DNA of 64,000 nucleotides, from NCBI RefSeq assembly GCF_001005725.1, contig NZ_LBIC01000001.1, positions 832,501 to 896,500 on the forward strand, given 5' to 3'. Position 1 is the stretch's first letter; each line of letters opens with the position of its first letter. The notes beneath the pieces were generated by a model. That model was not told the DNA's origin. It saw only the letters and a program-made list of their open reading frames with translations, and ran no database searches. Shown one piece after another: positions 1 through 8,593 of this stretch. Source of the DNA: Sphingobium chungbukense (GTDB taxonomy: Bacteria > Pseudomonadota > Alphaproteobacteria > Sphingomonadales > Sphingomonadaceae). The position numbers and the translations under genes were made by a program.

Positions 1-463
1 CACCCGCATCGACTTTGCCCAGCGCAGAGAGTTTGGCGGTGGCGGGATCGAGGCGGAAGAGGGCGAGTTTGGCATGGGCGACATCGTTGCGGTCGCTGGC
101 GACGACGAGGATGCCGTTCCGCCCTTCGATCGTCACGCCGTCGCGCAGGTCGACATTGTTGACCCGGCCGGCATCGAGAAAGTCGCGGGTCTTGCCGTCC
201 AGGCCGTAGACATAGAGCCCGGCCTTCTTGTCCGTGCCGACGATCAGGCTTTGCGCGGGGTTGGCGGCGTTGCGCCAGATTGCCGGATCGTCCGCCGCGT
301 CCGCATTGGGTGTGCCGACCGGCGCGGTTTCCCCCCGTGCCGTGACGGTCGTGGCCGGGGCGGCGTTGGCGATGCGCTGGGCCAGGGGCGGTTCGGTCGC
401 CGTGGCGGCGCAGGCACCGAGCAGAAGGGTGGCACAAAGGGCAGCAGATGGGCGGTTGGTCAT
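1..463 (-). CDS. Beta-propeller phytase, lipoprotein (partial, C-terminus beyond left edge)
   Basis: About 154 codons of the N-terminal part are visible; the reading frame runs off the left edge. Translation from the ATG at 463 gives a lipoprotein signal (LLLGAC lipobox, Cys about residue 19). It is followed by DAADDPAIW, GTDKKAGLYVYGLDGK and RVNNVDLRDG, which match the first blades of 3-phytases of the beta-propeller (BPP) class. These enzymes release phosphate from phytate using calcium. The lipobox suggests attachment to the outer membrane or periplasmic side. The gene diverges from a TonB-dependent receptor, a pairing known for BPP phytases in sphingomonads and Caulobacter, so the receptor probably imports the substrate or its products. 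A Pho-box-like element reads toward this gene at 504-521. The family call is strong; substrate is inferred from the family. Confidence 0.85.
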   Translation of the reverse strand, partial: MTNRPSAALCATLLLGACAATATEPPLAQRIANAAPATTVTARGETAPVGTPNADAADDPAIWRNAANPAQSLIVGTDKKAGLYVYGLDGKTRDFLDAGRVNNVDLRDGVTIEGRNGILVVASDRNDVAHAKLALFRLDPATAKLSALGKVDAG

Positions 464-503
464 GGATGTTCCCCCGTTTCGGGGCGCCTCTTGGACGCGC
501 TCC

Positions 504-521
504 ATGACGGCAATGTGACAG
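504..521 (-). promoter_or_regulatory. Pho-box-like element for the phytase gene
   Basis: On the minus strand the sequence reads CTGTCAC-ATTG-CCGTCAT. This is two 7-bp direct repeats separated by 4 bp, the spacing of the PhoB box (CTGTCAT-N4-CTGTCAY), with one clear mismatch in the second half. It lies 41 bp upstream of the phytase ATG. PhoB control is inferred from the pattern and from the function of the gene. Confidence 0.6.
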
Positions 522-544
522 GCTGGGCGCAAATATCGGTCTCC

Positions 545-562
545 ATGTCACTGATCTGTCAC
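545..562 (+). promoter_or_regulatory. Pho-box-like element for the TonB-dependent receptor
   Basis: The plus strand reads ATGTCAC-TGAT-CTGTCAC, two 7-bp direct repeats with a 4-bp spacer, close to the PhoB consensus. It sits 82 bp before the receptor start, in the opposite orientation to the Pho-box-like element that faces the phytase. The pair would make the divergent phytase/receptor unit phosphate-regulated. Confidence 0.65.
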
Positions 563-644
563 CATAGTTTCATGCGCTTGTATTCCGCCCGCCCTAGGAG
601 CCCCGCCAAGCCATTTCGACAGGCTGGTCCAACAGGGGGATATC

Positions 645-3425
645 ATGCAGCATAAATCCGTCCGGCCGCGCGCCGGCGCCAAATTCGTTCGCTTGGGTCT
701 GGCATGCGGTATCGCGGGCTGGGCGCTGGCATCGTCGAACGCCATGGCGCAATCCGCAACGTCGCCCGCCGCCGTTGAAGAGGATATGGGCCAGATCGTC
801 GTGACCGGCACCCGTCCGATTGCCGAGTCCGAAGCCGCCGCGCTAGAGGTCCAGAAGAATTCGGATTCGCTGGTCACGGTCGCCGCGTCGGATTCCGTGG
901 GCCGGCTGCCCGACCAGAATATCGCACAGGCGGCGAGCCGCCTGCCCGGCATCAGCGTCGAGCGCGACCAGGGCCAGGCCCGCTACATCAACCTGCGCGG
1001 CGCGCCCAAGACCTGGACCACATTGTCGTTCGACGGCATCAATGTGGTGAGCCCGGAAGGCCGCGACGCCCGCTTCGATTCCATCCCGTCCGCCATCGCG
1101 GGCAAGATCATCGTGTCGAAGGCGGTGACGCCCGACATGCCGGGTGAAACGGTCGCGGGCAATGTCAACGTCATCACCCGGTCGGCCTTCGACTATGACG
1201 GCTTCCATCTGGCGGGCAAGGGCGGCCTTGGCTTTGCCGAACTGGGCGACAAGCGGGAATATGAAGGCGCGCTGGTCGTGTCCGACCGCTTCCAGACCGG
1301 CATCGGCGAGATCGGCGTGCTGCTGTCGGGCAGCTATTACGAACGCAACATGGTCACCGACAATTTCGAGACCGACTATGAGCGGGTGGGTGCGCAGGAC
1401 AGCCGTCCCGGCAACGAGACACGCTTCTGGGCGCATGAGGCGGAGAACAAGCTGTACCGCCTGACCCGCAAGAACTGGTCCGTTTCGGGCCGGGTCGACT
1501 GGAAGCCGGACGCGCAGAATACGGTCTCGCTGCGGTCGATCTACACCATCTTCACCGACGACGAGGCGCGCGACAATTACCGCTTCGACCTGGACGACCG
1601 CCAGAGCGACGGCTCGACCTCCTCGGCGGCCTGCACGATCACGCCGAACGCGACACCGACCAACAGCGGCTATGCCGATGTCTGCATCGGCAACACGCCG
1701 CAGCAGGGCACCGTCTACGGCATCGACATCCGTCAGCGCTCCACGTTGCGCGCCTACCGCCAGTCGGTCTTCACCAACACGCTGGCGGGCGACCATGAAT
1801 TCGCCGACGGCTGGAAGCTGAGCTGGGTCGGCAACTATACAGAATCCAAGGATGACCGTTCGGTCGTCGGTGAAGCGACCTGGGACAGCCCTAGCACGCG
1901 TAACCTGCGACCGACCGTCGCCTATGATTTTTCCGACCCGAACCTGTCGCGCCTGACGCTCTACCGCACGTTGCAGCTTGCCAGCCCGACGCGTTACACC
2001 GCCGGGGCGCAGGTCACGGATGTGGACAGCTTCACCAAGCCGCTTTCCGGCTTCACCGTGCTGGACGCGGTCGACACGACCAAGGCCTATACCGGTCGCC
2101 TGGTCCTGGCGCGCGAACTGGAGCATGCCACGCTGAAGGCGGGCATCCAATATGACCGCCGCACCAAGGTCGCCGACGAACAGCAGATCACGCTGAGCGC
2201 CGCGCAGGCCGGAACGATCATGCCCACGGACTATAACCAGTTCTCGCTCGACCAGAAATTCCTGGGCGAGATTCCGATGGGCTACACCTTCCATTATTTC
2301 GACACGGACAAGATGCGCGCCGCGTCGAAGGCGGCGCAGGCGGCCTTCTCCTTCGCGCCCAACACCGGCAATAATTATGACGTACGGGAAGAAATCATCG
2401 CCGGTTACCTGATGGGCACATTCCGCTACGACTGGGGTTCGGTCATCGGCGGCGTGCGCGTCGAGCATATCAAGAATCGCGGCTCGGCCATCGGCACCAT
2501 TGCGGGCGTCAGCGGTCTCGTCACGGCGGAAGCCACGCAGACGCTGGCCTTCCCCAGCCTGCACATCAATTACAATATCGACGACACGAAGAAGCTGCGC
2601 CTGTCCTTCAACAGCGGCGCCGCGCGCGCCGACTATGACCAGTTGCGTCCCAATGTGGTCGTCAACGACAGCAACGAGACGATCTCCGGCGGCAACCCCG
2701 CGATCAAGCCCGAGCGCGCCTATGGCGTCGACGCCTATTTCGAATGGTATCTGCGTCCGCAGGGTTATCTGATGATCGGCACCTTCTACAAGAAGATCGA
2801 GGATTTCCTCTACACCTCCTCGCGCACCTTCAACTCGGCCGCGCTGAACAGCAACGGCATCGACCGGTCGGGCTATACGTTCAGCGGCCTCGTCAACGGC
2901 GGTTCGGGCCGCATCTACGGCCTGGAAGCGGCCGCGCAGTTGCAGCTTGAGCCATGGACGGACAGTCTGGGCCTGCCCGAATTCCTCGGCGGCTTCGGCG
3001 TGTCGGCCAATATCACGCTCAACAATAGCAAGGTGAATCTGCCGGGCCGCACGCTCCGCCTGCCCGGCACGTCGGACTTCGTCTACAATATCGGCGGCTA
3101 TTACGAGAAATACGGCCTGTCGCTGCGCCTGCAATATCAGAACCGCAGCAAATGGCTGGATACGGTCGGTTCGCTGGCCGATGGCGGCGACACTTATTGG
3201 GACTCGGACGACGAGCTGGATTTCTCGGCGCGCTATGCGGTCACGAAGAATTTCGAGATCTATTTCGACGCGTCGAACCTGCTCAACCATCCGGGTCGCC
3301 GCTTCTCCGATCCGGGCAGCCTGCTGCGCGCGAGCGGCGTGCAGGCGCCCAACAGCAGCAACCAGACGATCGAGTGGGAACGCTTCGGTCGCCGTTATAC
3401 GGGCGGCATCCGGTTCAACTTCTGA
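645..3425 (+). CDS. TonB-dependent receptor (probable phytate/phosphate-ester uptake)
   Basis: The 926-residue protein has a Sec signal peptide ending near AMAQ (residue 36). A TonB-box-like MGQIVVTG lies at 48-55. The plug domain starts around residue 80 (GRLPDQNIAQAASRLPGISV, then YINLRG), and a long beta-barrel ends in GIRFNF with terminal Phe. These are hallmarks of sphingomonad TonB-dependent receptors. The start is supported by an AGGGGGA ribosome site five bases upstream of the ATG. It diverges from a beta-propeller phytase, with a Pho-box-like element between, so import of phytate or its degradation products across the outer membrane is the likely role. The ligand is inferred from context; the receptor family is certain. 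Confidence 0.9.
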   Translation: MQHKSVRPRAGAKFVRLGLACGIAGWALASSNAMAQSATSPAAVEEDMGQIVVTGTRPIAESEAAALEVQKNSDSLVTVAASDSVGRLPDQNIAQAASRLPGISVERDQGQARYINLRGAPKTWTTLSFDGINVVSPEGRDARFDSIPSAIAGKIIVSKAVTPDMPGETVAGNVNVITRSAFDYDGFHLAGKGGLGFAELGDKREYEGALVVSDRFQTGIGEIGVLLSGSYYERNMVTDNFETDYERVGAQDSRPGNETRFWAHEAENKLYRLTRKNWSVSGRVDWKPDAQNTVSLRSIYTIFTDDEARDNYRFDLDDRQSDGSTSSAACTITPNATPTNSGYADVCIGNTPQQGTVYGIDIRQRSTLRAYRQSVFTNTLAGDHEFADGWKLSWVGNYTESKDDRSVVGEATWDSPSTRNLRPTVAYDFSDPNLSRLTLYRTLQLASPTRYTAGAQVTDVDSFTKPLSGFTVLDAVDTTKAYTGRLVLARELEHATLKAGIQYDRRTKVADEQQITLSAAQAGTIMPTDYNQFSLDQKFLGEIPMGYTFHYFDTDKMRAASKAAQAAFSFAPNTGNNYDVREEIIAGYLMGTFRYDWGSVIGGVRVEHIKNRGSAIGTIAGVSGLVTAEATQTLAFPSLHINYNIDDTKKLRLSFNSGAARADYDQLRPNVVVNDSNETISGGNPAIKPERAYGVDAYFEWYLRPQGYLMIGTFYKKIEDFLYTSSRTFNSAALNSNGIDRSGYTFSGLVNGGSGRIYGLEAAAQLQLEPWTDSLGLPEFLGGFGVSANITLNNSKVNLPGRTLRLPGTSDFVYNIGGYYEKYGLSLRLQYQNRSKWLDTVGSLADGGDTYWDSDDELDFSARYAVTKNFEIYFDASNLLNHPGRRFSDPGSLLRASGVQAPNSSNQTIEWERFGRRYTGGIRFNF

Positions 3426-3447
3426 TCCGGCGGAATGGGATTGAGAA

Positions 3448-3476
3448 GGGGGCTGCCTGGGGGCGGCCCCCTTTTT
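3448..3476 (+). terminator. Rho-independent terminator after the receptor
   Basis: A 10-bp stem (GGGGGCTGCC with GGCGGCCCCC, one G-U pair, 4-nt loop) is followed by five T. It lies 22 bp after the receptor stop codon. Confidence 0.85.
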
Positions 3477-3537
3477 ATTGGATTCCAGGATGCATAGGAT
3501 TTGGCCGAAAATCGTCAGTTGCGGATGCGTGAATCCT

Positions 3538-3559
3538 CCCCTCCCCTGAAGGGGAGGGG
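3538..3559. repeat. Short GC hairpin between convergent genes
   Basis: CCCCTCCCC-TGAA-GGGGAGGGG forms a perfect 9-bp hairpin between the receptor terminator and the convergent OPT transporter stop. There is no T-run, so it may be an intergenic palindromic repeat or a weak terminator for the transporter gene on the minus strand. Confidence 0.5.
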
Positions 3560-3572
3560 CTTAATGGCAGCT

Positions 3573-5540
3573 TCACCCCAGCGGGGCGCTAGCCCAATGC
3601 CTTAGCCTCCCGTAAAGCGCCGCGATCACGCCGAAGAAGGCGATCACCGAAAGCACCACGCCCCAAGGATTTTCCGCCACCAGCGCCAGCGGCGCGTCAC
3701 TATCTGTGGCGGCGACGATCCCGGCGAAGGCGACGCCGAACAGGCTTTCGCCCACGATGAAGCCGGTCGCCATCAACACGCCCATGCGCTCGGCAAATTC
3801 GGGGTTGGACTGGCGCAGCGCCCAGCGGTTGTAGAAATGCCCAATCAGCGCGCCGACCGGGATCAGCAGGGTCAGCGCCATGGGCAGGTAGATGCCCATG
3901 CCGACGGCGAGCGGCGGCAGGCGCAGCTTGCCCGCCTTGCCCAGCGTTTCGTCGATGGCCACCACGACCACGCCGATGCCCGCGCCGAAGCCGATCAGCT
4001 TCCAGTCGAGATCGCCGCCCAGCACGCCCTTGGCCAACGCGGAGATGAGTGCGGCCTGCGGGGCGGGGAGGGCGGTCGCTTTGGCGCCCGGCGCGCCTGC
4101 GAAGCCGAAGGCGCTGTTGAGCAGGTCCAGCACCGGCGGGATCACCAGGGCGCCGAAGATCACGCCCAGCACCAGCGCGATTTGCTGCTTCCAGGGGGTC
4201 GCGCCGACGAGCTGGCCGGTCTTCAGGTCCTGCAAATTGTCGTTGGAGATGGTCGCCACGCCGAAGACGATGGCGGTCGTGAACAGGGCATAGGCGATGA
4301 GGGCCTGGCTTTGCTTCGGGTCGCCGCCCGATCCGTAGATCGCCGCGAGGATCAGCGAGGCGCCCAGCACCGCGAGGATGCCGACGCCCGAGATCGGGCT
4401 GTTCGACGCGCCGATCAGGCCCGCCATATAGCCGCAGACCGAGGCGATGACGATGCCCGCGACCAGGATATAGACCAGGGTCAGCGCGATGATCGGTACC
4501 GGATTGGCGGCGATCGGCCCACCCTGCGCGAAGACCCACAGCAGGATGGCGATGGGGATGAGCGAGGCGAGGATGGTGCCGCCGACGATGCCGATGGGCA
4601 GGTCGCGTTCGGTAAGGTCGAGCAGGCCTGCATTGCCTGCCTTGCGGACCTTGGCGGCGGTGAGGGCGGAGCGGATGCCGCTGATGATGGGACCCAGTAT
4701 CTTGAGCAGGGTCCAGATCGCCGCCACGCCGATCGTGCCCGCGCCGATGAAGCGCGCCTTCATGCGGAAGGTGGTGCCGACGATCTCCGAAAGGTCCGCG
4801 CCCGAAGGGAGCGGGGCGGTGAGGTACGGTACCAATCCGACCCAGCTTATCAGCAGGCCGAAGAACATGGCGACGCCCACCGACAGGCCGACCAGATGGC
4901 CGACGCCGATCAGCGCCATGGAAAAGCTGGTGGAGACGCTGGAGGCGCCCGCGCCGAATTTGAAGAAGGTGGCGGCTTCCTCCGCGATCAGCCTGGTCTT
5001 GGCGAGGATCGAGAAGGCGGCGGCGGCGACCGAGCTGGCGATGATGGCGGCGAGGCCGCGCTTATTCTCTTCCAGCCCTTCGCGGGAGCCCGCGCCCACC
5101 TTCAGCACTTCTGCGGCGGCGACGCCCTCCGGATAAGGCAGGTCCGATCCCGTCACCAGCGCGCGGCGCAGGGGCACGGAATACATGACGCCCAATATGC
5201 CGCCCAAGGCGATGGTGAAGGCGGACAGCCAATAAGGGAAACCCTGCCACCAGCCGATGATGACGAGGCCGGGCAGCACGAAGATGATTGCCGACAGCGT
5301 GCCGGCAGCGGAGGCGATGGTCTGGACGATGTTGTTTTCGAGGATCGTGCCGGTCGCGAACAGGCGCAGCACCGCCATGGAGATGACCGCCGCCGGGATC
5401 GAGGTGGCGAAGGTCAGGCCGATCTTCAGCCCCAGATAGACGTTCGCCGCGGTGAACAGCAAGGTGATCAGCGCACCCAATATGACGCCGCGAAGCGTCA
5501 GCTCCGCCATGGGGGCCGCTCTGGCCGAATCACTTGTCAC
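3573..5540 (-). CDS. OPT family oligopeptide transporter
   Basis: The 655-residue protein is hydrophobic throughout, with many predicted membrane segments. It begins with the OPT-type block LTLRGVILGALITLLFTAAN followed by VYLGLKIGLTFATSIPAAV. Length and this N-terminal signature fit the OPT/YSL family, inner-membrane symporters for small peptides or metal-chelate complexes. Bacterial members with this start usually have unproven substrates, so none is assigned. It is transcribed leftward alone; the 90 bp up to the SGNH hydrolase gene would hold its promoter. The two N-terminal Met codons (residues 1 and 11) are both possible starts; the first is kept. Confidence 0.85.
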   Translation of the reverse strand: MTSDSARAAPMAELTLRGVILGALITLLFTAANVYLGLKIGLTFATSIPAAVISMAVLRLFATGTILENNIVQTIASAAGTLSAIIFVLPGLVIIGWWQGFPYWLSAFTIALGGILGVMYSVPLRRALVTGSDLPYPEGVAAAEVLKVGAGSREGLEENKRGLAAIIASSVAAAAFSILAKTRLIAEEAATFFKFGAGASSVSTSFSMALIGVGHLVGLSVGVAMFFGLLISWVGLVPYLTAPLPSGADLSEIVGTTFRMKARFIGAGTIGVAAIWTLLKILGPIISGIRSALTAAKVRKAGNAGLLDLTERDLPIGIVGGTILASLIPIAILLWVFAQGGPIAANPVPIIALTLVYILVAGIVIASVCGYMAGLIGASNSPISGVGILAVLGASLILAAIYGSGGDPKQSQALIAYALFTTAIVFGVATISNDNLQDLKTGQLVGATPWKQQIALVLGVIFGALVIPPVLDLLNSAFGFAGAPGAKATALPAPQAALISALAKGVLGGDLDWKLIGFGAGIGVVVVAIDETLGKAGKLRLPPLAVGMGIYLPMALTLLIPVGALIGHFYNRWALRQSNPEFAERMGVLMATGFIVGESLFGVAFAGIVAATDSDAPLALVAENPWGVVLSVIAFFGVIAALYGRLRHWASAPLG

Positions 5541-5630
5541 TTGTCTGTCCCCTTGCCTGCGGCTGTTTTATAAACGTCCGGTAATAATGTTGCTTGGGTT
5601 TGGATCAATCGGAAAGTGCGCCCGCATGCC

Positions 5631-6395
5631 TCAGGAGGAGGAAGCGGGTTTGAGGTCGCCGGCGATGACTGCATCCAGCCAGGCATCGACCAACCGGGTC
5701 CAGAGCGTGTAGCCGCGCGGATTCATGTGCAGGCCGTCGGGACGGAACAGGGATGCATCGGGCAGGCCGTCGGGGGCGAGCAGCACGCGGCCGACATCCA
5801 GATAGTCGAAGCGCGCCATCCGCGACCGTGCCGCCACCGTCATGTTGACCGCCGCCATTTTCGGCCAGAGCGTCCAGCGGATCGGGCTGGGTTTCAGGGA
5901 CAGATAGGCGATATGCGCCTTGGGATAATCGTTTCGGAGCTGCCTCAACAGGATGAGCACATTGTTCGCGACCGCGGCCGGGGTGGCGCCGGCGGCCAGA
6001 TCATTTTCGCCGACATAGACGAGGATGGAGCGCGGCTTCGCCTTGGGCAGCAGGCGCTTGTAATAATGCAGCACGTCGGGGGTGGTCGCGCCGCCGAAGC
6101 CCCGATTGACTGTGCCGATGTCCGGGAAACTGCCGGGAATGTCCCACAGGCGGATGCTGGAGCTGCCCAGGAACAGCGTGGCGTCGGCGATGGCGGGGCC
6201 CGTCTCGTTGGCTTTGGCGAAGGCCTCTATCTCCCGCGAGAAGGGGAAGGCGGGATCGGGATTGACCTTGACCGCCGGGGTTGGCGTGGCGGCCTGCAAC
6301 AGGCCGCTGGACGCAAGCGGCAGGGCAAGGCCGAGCAGCGCCCGCCCGAGCTTAATGCCGATGCAGCGGGCGGAGCTGATATTTGCCGTTCGCAT
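5631..6395 (-). CDS. SGNH/GDSL-type hydrolase, probably exported
   Basis: The 254-residue protein has a hydrophobic N-terminal stretch ending near SSGLLQA, consistent with a signal peptide. SGNH blocks are visible: FLGSSSIRLW (block I with the catalytic Ser), NRGFGGATTPD (block II Gly), VGENDLAAG (block III Asn) and a C-terminal DGLHMNPRGY carrying the Asp-His pair. Such enzymes are esterases or acyl/lipid hydrolases; the substrate cannot be told from sequence. The start overlaps the 3' end of hspQ by 44 bp and both read leftward, suggesting a shared transcript. No better in-frame ATG lies downstream before the signal peptide, so the overlap is accepted. Confidence 0.75.
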   Translation of the reverse strand: MRTANISSARCIGIKLGRALLGLALPLASSGLLQAATPTPAVKVNPDPAFPFSREIEAFAKANETGPAIADATLFLGSSSIRLWDIPGSFPDIGTVNRGFGGATTPDVLHYYKRLLPKAKPRSILVYVGENDLAAGATPAAVANNVLILLRQLRNDYPKAHIAYLSLKPSPIRWTLWPKMAAVNMTVAARSRMARFDYLDVGRVLLAPDGLPDASLFRPDGLHMNPRGYTLWTRLVDAWLDAVIAGDLKPASSS

Positions 6396-6723
6396 AGGTG
6401 CCGAACATGTCGGGAATGGCGGGATGGTCGACGGGCTCCTCGCTGTCGTCCACGATCAGATTCTGCTGGCTGACATAGGCGACATAGCTGCTTTCGCCAT
6501 TTTCGGCGAGCAGATGGTAGAAGGGCTGGTCCTTGTCCGGTCGCGCCGCTTCGGGAATGGCCTGATACCATTCTTCCGTATTGGCGAAGACCGGATCGAT
6601 ATCGAACACCACACCGCGAAAACCGAAGAGCCGGTGCTGCACCACGTCGCCGATGCTGAAGCGGGCGTGGACGATGGGCGGGGCGGTGATATCGGGTCCG
6701 AAAATCTGAATCGCGTCGTTCAT
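6352..6723 (-). CDS. hspQ: HspQ (YccV-like hemimethylated-DNA-binding heat shock protein)
   Basis: The 123-residue protein carries the complete YccV/HspQ signature: FSIGDVVQHRLFGFRGVVFD, then FANTEEWYQAIP, QPFYHLLAEN, YVAYVSQQNLIVD and HPAIPDMF. In enterobacteria HspQ binds hemimethylated oriC DNA and acts as a specificity factor for Lon protease. It is a cytoplasmic single-domain protein and the length is usual. It lies upstream of the SGNH hydrolase with overlapping ends. Confidence 0.88.
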   Translation of the reverse strand: MNDAIQIFGPDITAPPIVHARFSIGDVVQHRLFGFRGVVFDIDPVFANTEEWYQAIPEAARPDKDQPFYHLLAENGESSYVAYVSQQNLIVDDSEEPVDHPAIPDMFGTYANGKYQLRPLHRH

Positions 6724-6844
6724 GGGTGCAATTTAGGATGCTTGCGGTGCGAAACAAGAAAAATGCTCGCCGCCGCTTGGCAAGGTGGAAATCATTCGCT
6801 AATGGCCGCCGCTCGACCGGGACGGCGCGCGCCGGACCTTCTGC
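6724..6844. promoter_or_regulatory. Divergent intergenic region, hspQ and tRNA-Ser
   Basis: These 121 bp separate the hspQ start (minus) from tRNA-Ser (plus) and must hold both promoters. No clear -35/-10 pair, palindrome or small reading frame with a ribosome site could be picked out with confidence. Confidence 0.4.
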
Positions 6845-6936
<92 letters not shown>

Positions 6937-7040
6937 TACCCCTAATCAAGCAATTTCAACCCCTCTCAAAGGGGCTGATTTGCGTGCCGTTTCCTGTTAT
7001 GTTCTCTCTCATGTTCTCTCACCCCGTCGTCATCCAATCG

Positions 7041-7092
7041 CGGGGTATCTGGGGGCACAATGCGGGGTATGGGTTCAGGAAGGTCGGGGTAT
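7041..7092 (+). repeat. Three CGGGGTAT repeats at 22-bp period (candidate integrase arm sites, left)
   Basis: CGGGGTAT occurs at 7041-7048, 7063-7070 and 7085-7092, exactly 22 bp apart, about two helical turns. The last copy ends two bases before the integrase ATG. The same motif recurs near the right end of the prophage. The position between attL core and integrase, and the helical phasing, fit arm-type binding sites of a tyrosine recombinase. The region 6935-7040 otherwise holds a small CCCCT/AGGGG hairpin at 6960-6974 and no gene. Confidence 0.65.
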
Positions 7093-7094
7093 AG

Positions 7095-8378
7095 ATGCTC
7101 ACCGATGGACAGGTTCGGAAAGCGGCGCCGAAGGACAAGCCGTATAAGCTCGCCGACAGTGGCGGGCTCTATTTGTATGTGGCGAAGAGCGGCCTGCGCT
7201 CGTGGCGAATGAAGTTCCGCTTCCAAGGCAAAGAAAAATTGCTGACGTTCGGCCCATACCCCGACGTCTCTCTCGCGATTGCCCGGGACAAGCGCGACGA
7301 GGCCCGCCGCCTGCTGCGTGACCATATCGACCCGTCCGGCTCGCGGCAGAAGGCCCGTGAGATGGCCGAGGCGGAACGGATCGAGCGCGCCCGGAAGCTC
7401 ACATTCGAGCAGGTGACGCGGATCTGGCATGAGGTGCAGGCCCCGCGCTGGGCACCCGTTCACGCCGCCGACGTCATCACCAGCCTGGAGCGAGACGTCT
7501 TTCCCGACATGGGCGGCCTGCCGCTCGACGAGATCGACGCCCCCATGGTGCTGGCCACGCTGCGCAAGGTCGAGGCGCGGGGATCGATCGAGACAGCGCG
7601 GCGGCTGCGCCAGCGCATCTCCGCCGTGTTCTGCTATGCCATTTCTGAGGGAACTGCGGCGAACGACCCGGCCGCCATCATCACCAAGGCGCTGAAGCCG
7701 CTGCCCAAAAAGGGCAAGCAGCCCGCCATGGTGAAGCTGCCCGAGCTGCGCGGCGTGCTGAGCGCAGCCGAATCGTCCGGCGCGTCCCCGGTGACGAAGT
7801 TCGCCTCCCGGCTGCTGGCCCTGACGGCGGTGCGACCGGCCGTGGTGCGCGGGGTATCATGGGATGAATTCGAGGAGATTGACTGGTCGGGCAACCTGAT
7901 CGGTCCCACGCTCCCCATCTGGCGCGTGCCAGCCGCCCGCATGAAGCTGATCCTCGACAGGAAGGACGAGGAATCATTCGAGCATGTCGTGCCGCTGCCT
8001 TGGCAGGCGGTGGATCTGCTGCGGGAGGTGCGGCGGCTCACCGGGCGCGGCAAGCTGGTGTTCCCCGGGCAGCGCCATGCGCATCGGCCTCTCAGCGAGA
8101 ACGCGATCGGCTATCTCTATAATCGGGTCGGCTATCATGGCCGCCATGTCCCGCACGGCTGGCGCGCATCATTCAGCACCATCATGAACGAACGCCACCG
8201 GCCGGACCGGGCGATTATCGACTTGATGCTGGCGCATGTGCCCTCGAACAAGGTCGAAGCCGCCTATAACCGCGCCCGGCACATGACGCGGCGGCGCGAG
8301 CTGGGACAGGAATGGGCCGATCTGCTGATGGAGGGGCTGCCCCCCGCTGCGGCGCTGCTGGACGGGCCGCGCCGGTGA
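7095..8378 (+). CDS. int: Tyrosine recombinase integrase, P4-like (DUF4102 arm-binding domain)
   Basis: The 427-residue protein starts with an arm-DNA-binding domain of the DUF4102 type (GLYLYVAKSGLRSWRMKFRF, then LTFGPYPDVSLAIAR), continues with a core-binding SAM-like domain (about 100-200), and ends with the catalytic domain. Catalytic residues visible are Arg247 (TAVRPAVVRG), His354-x-x-Arg357 (HGWR), His381 and the nucleophile Tyr391 (EAAYNRA). This class commonly integrates at tRNA 3' ends, which matches the tRNA-Ser site next to it. The candidate arm-site array overlaps its leader, so integrase binding could also repress its own promoter. Confidence 0.93.
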   Translation: MLTDGQVRKAAPKDKPYKLADSGGLYLYVAKSGLRSWRMKFRFQGKEKLLTFGPYPDVSLAIARDKRDEARRLLRDHIDPSGSRQKAREMAEAERIERARKLTFEQVTRIWHEVQAPRWAPVHAADVITSLERDVFPDMGGLPLDEIDAPMVLATLRKVEARGSIETARRLRQRISAVFCYAISEGTAANDPAAIITKALKPLPKKGKQPAMVKLPELRGVLSAAESSGASPVTKFASRLLALTAVRPAVVRGVSWDEFEEIDWSGNLIGPTLPIWRVPAARMKLILDRKDEESFEHVVPLPWQAVDLLREVRRLTGRGKLVFPGQRHAHRPLSENAIGYLYNRVGYHGRHVPHGWRASFSTIMNERHRPDRAIIDLMLAHVPSNKVEAAYNRARHMTRRRELGQEWADLLMEGLPPAAALLDGPRR

Positions 8379-8593
8379 AGCGCTTTCGCTATGTGATGCC
8401 GACGCGCAAGGGACGCTGGCTGCCGACGAAGGAGGCCGCGCAGGACGCTGCGGCAAAGGCTGGCTTCGGCAGCCGGTCGGATTATGATGATCCTGATGGA
8501 CCACGCCGGGCGACATTCTTCGCCGACCCGCTGTTGCAAATCGAGGAGAAGACCATTGACCCCGCTCGAACGCGCCGCGCGCGCCCTGTGTAG
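8375..8593 (+). CDS. Small hypothetical phage protein
   Basis: A 72-residue frame begins with GTG at 8375, overlapping the integrase stop (GTGA). The protein is basic at its start (KRFRYVMPTRKGRW) and then helical and acidic. The start choice rests on the stop-start overlap; an upstream ATG at 8312 would run 67 bp into the integrase gene. No family was recognised. Co-transcription with the integrase is likely. Confidence 0.55.
   Translation: MKRFRYVMPTRKGRWLPTKEAAQDAAAKAGFGSRSDYDDPDGPRRATFFADPLLQIEEKTIDPARTRRARPV

Noticed and set aside
843..3290. 815-codon open frame on the minus strand inside the first TonB receptor
   Set aside because: It is the antisense shadow of a GC-rich gene; composition is Arg/Asp/Ala-rich without domain signals, and the plus-strand receptor explains the region fully.
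3837..5573. 578-codon plus-strand frame opposite the OPT transporter
   Set aside because: Highly Gln/Asp/Arg/Gly-rich low-complexity translation typical of an antisense shadow; the minus strand encodes a clear multi-membrane transporter.
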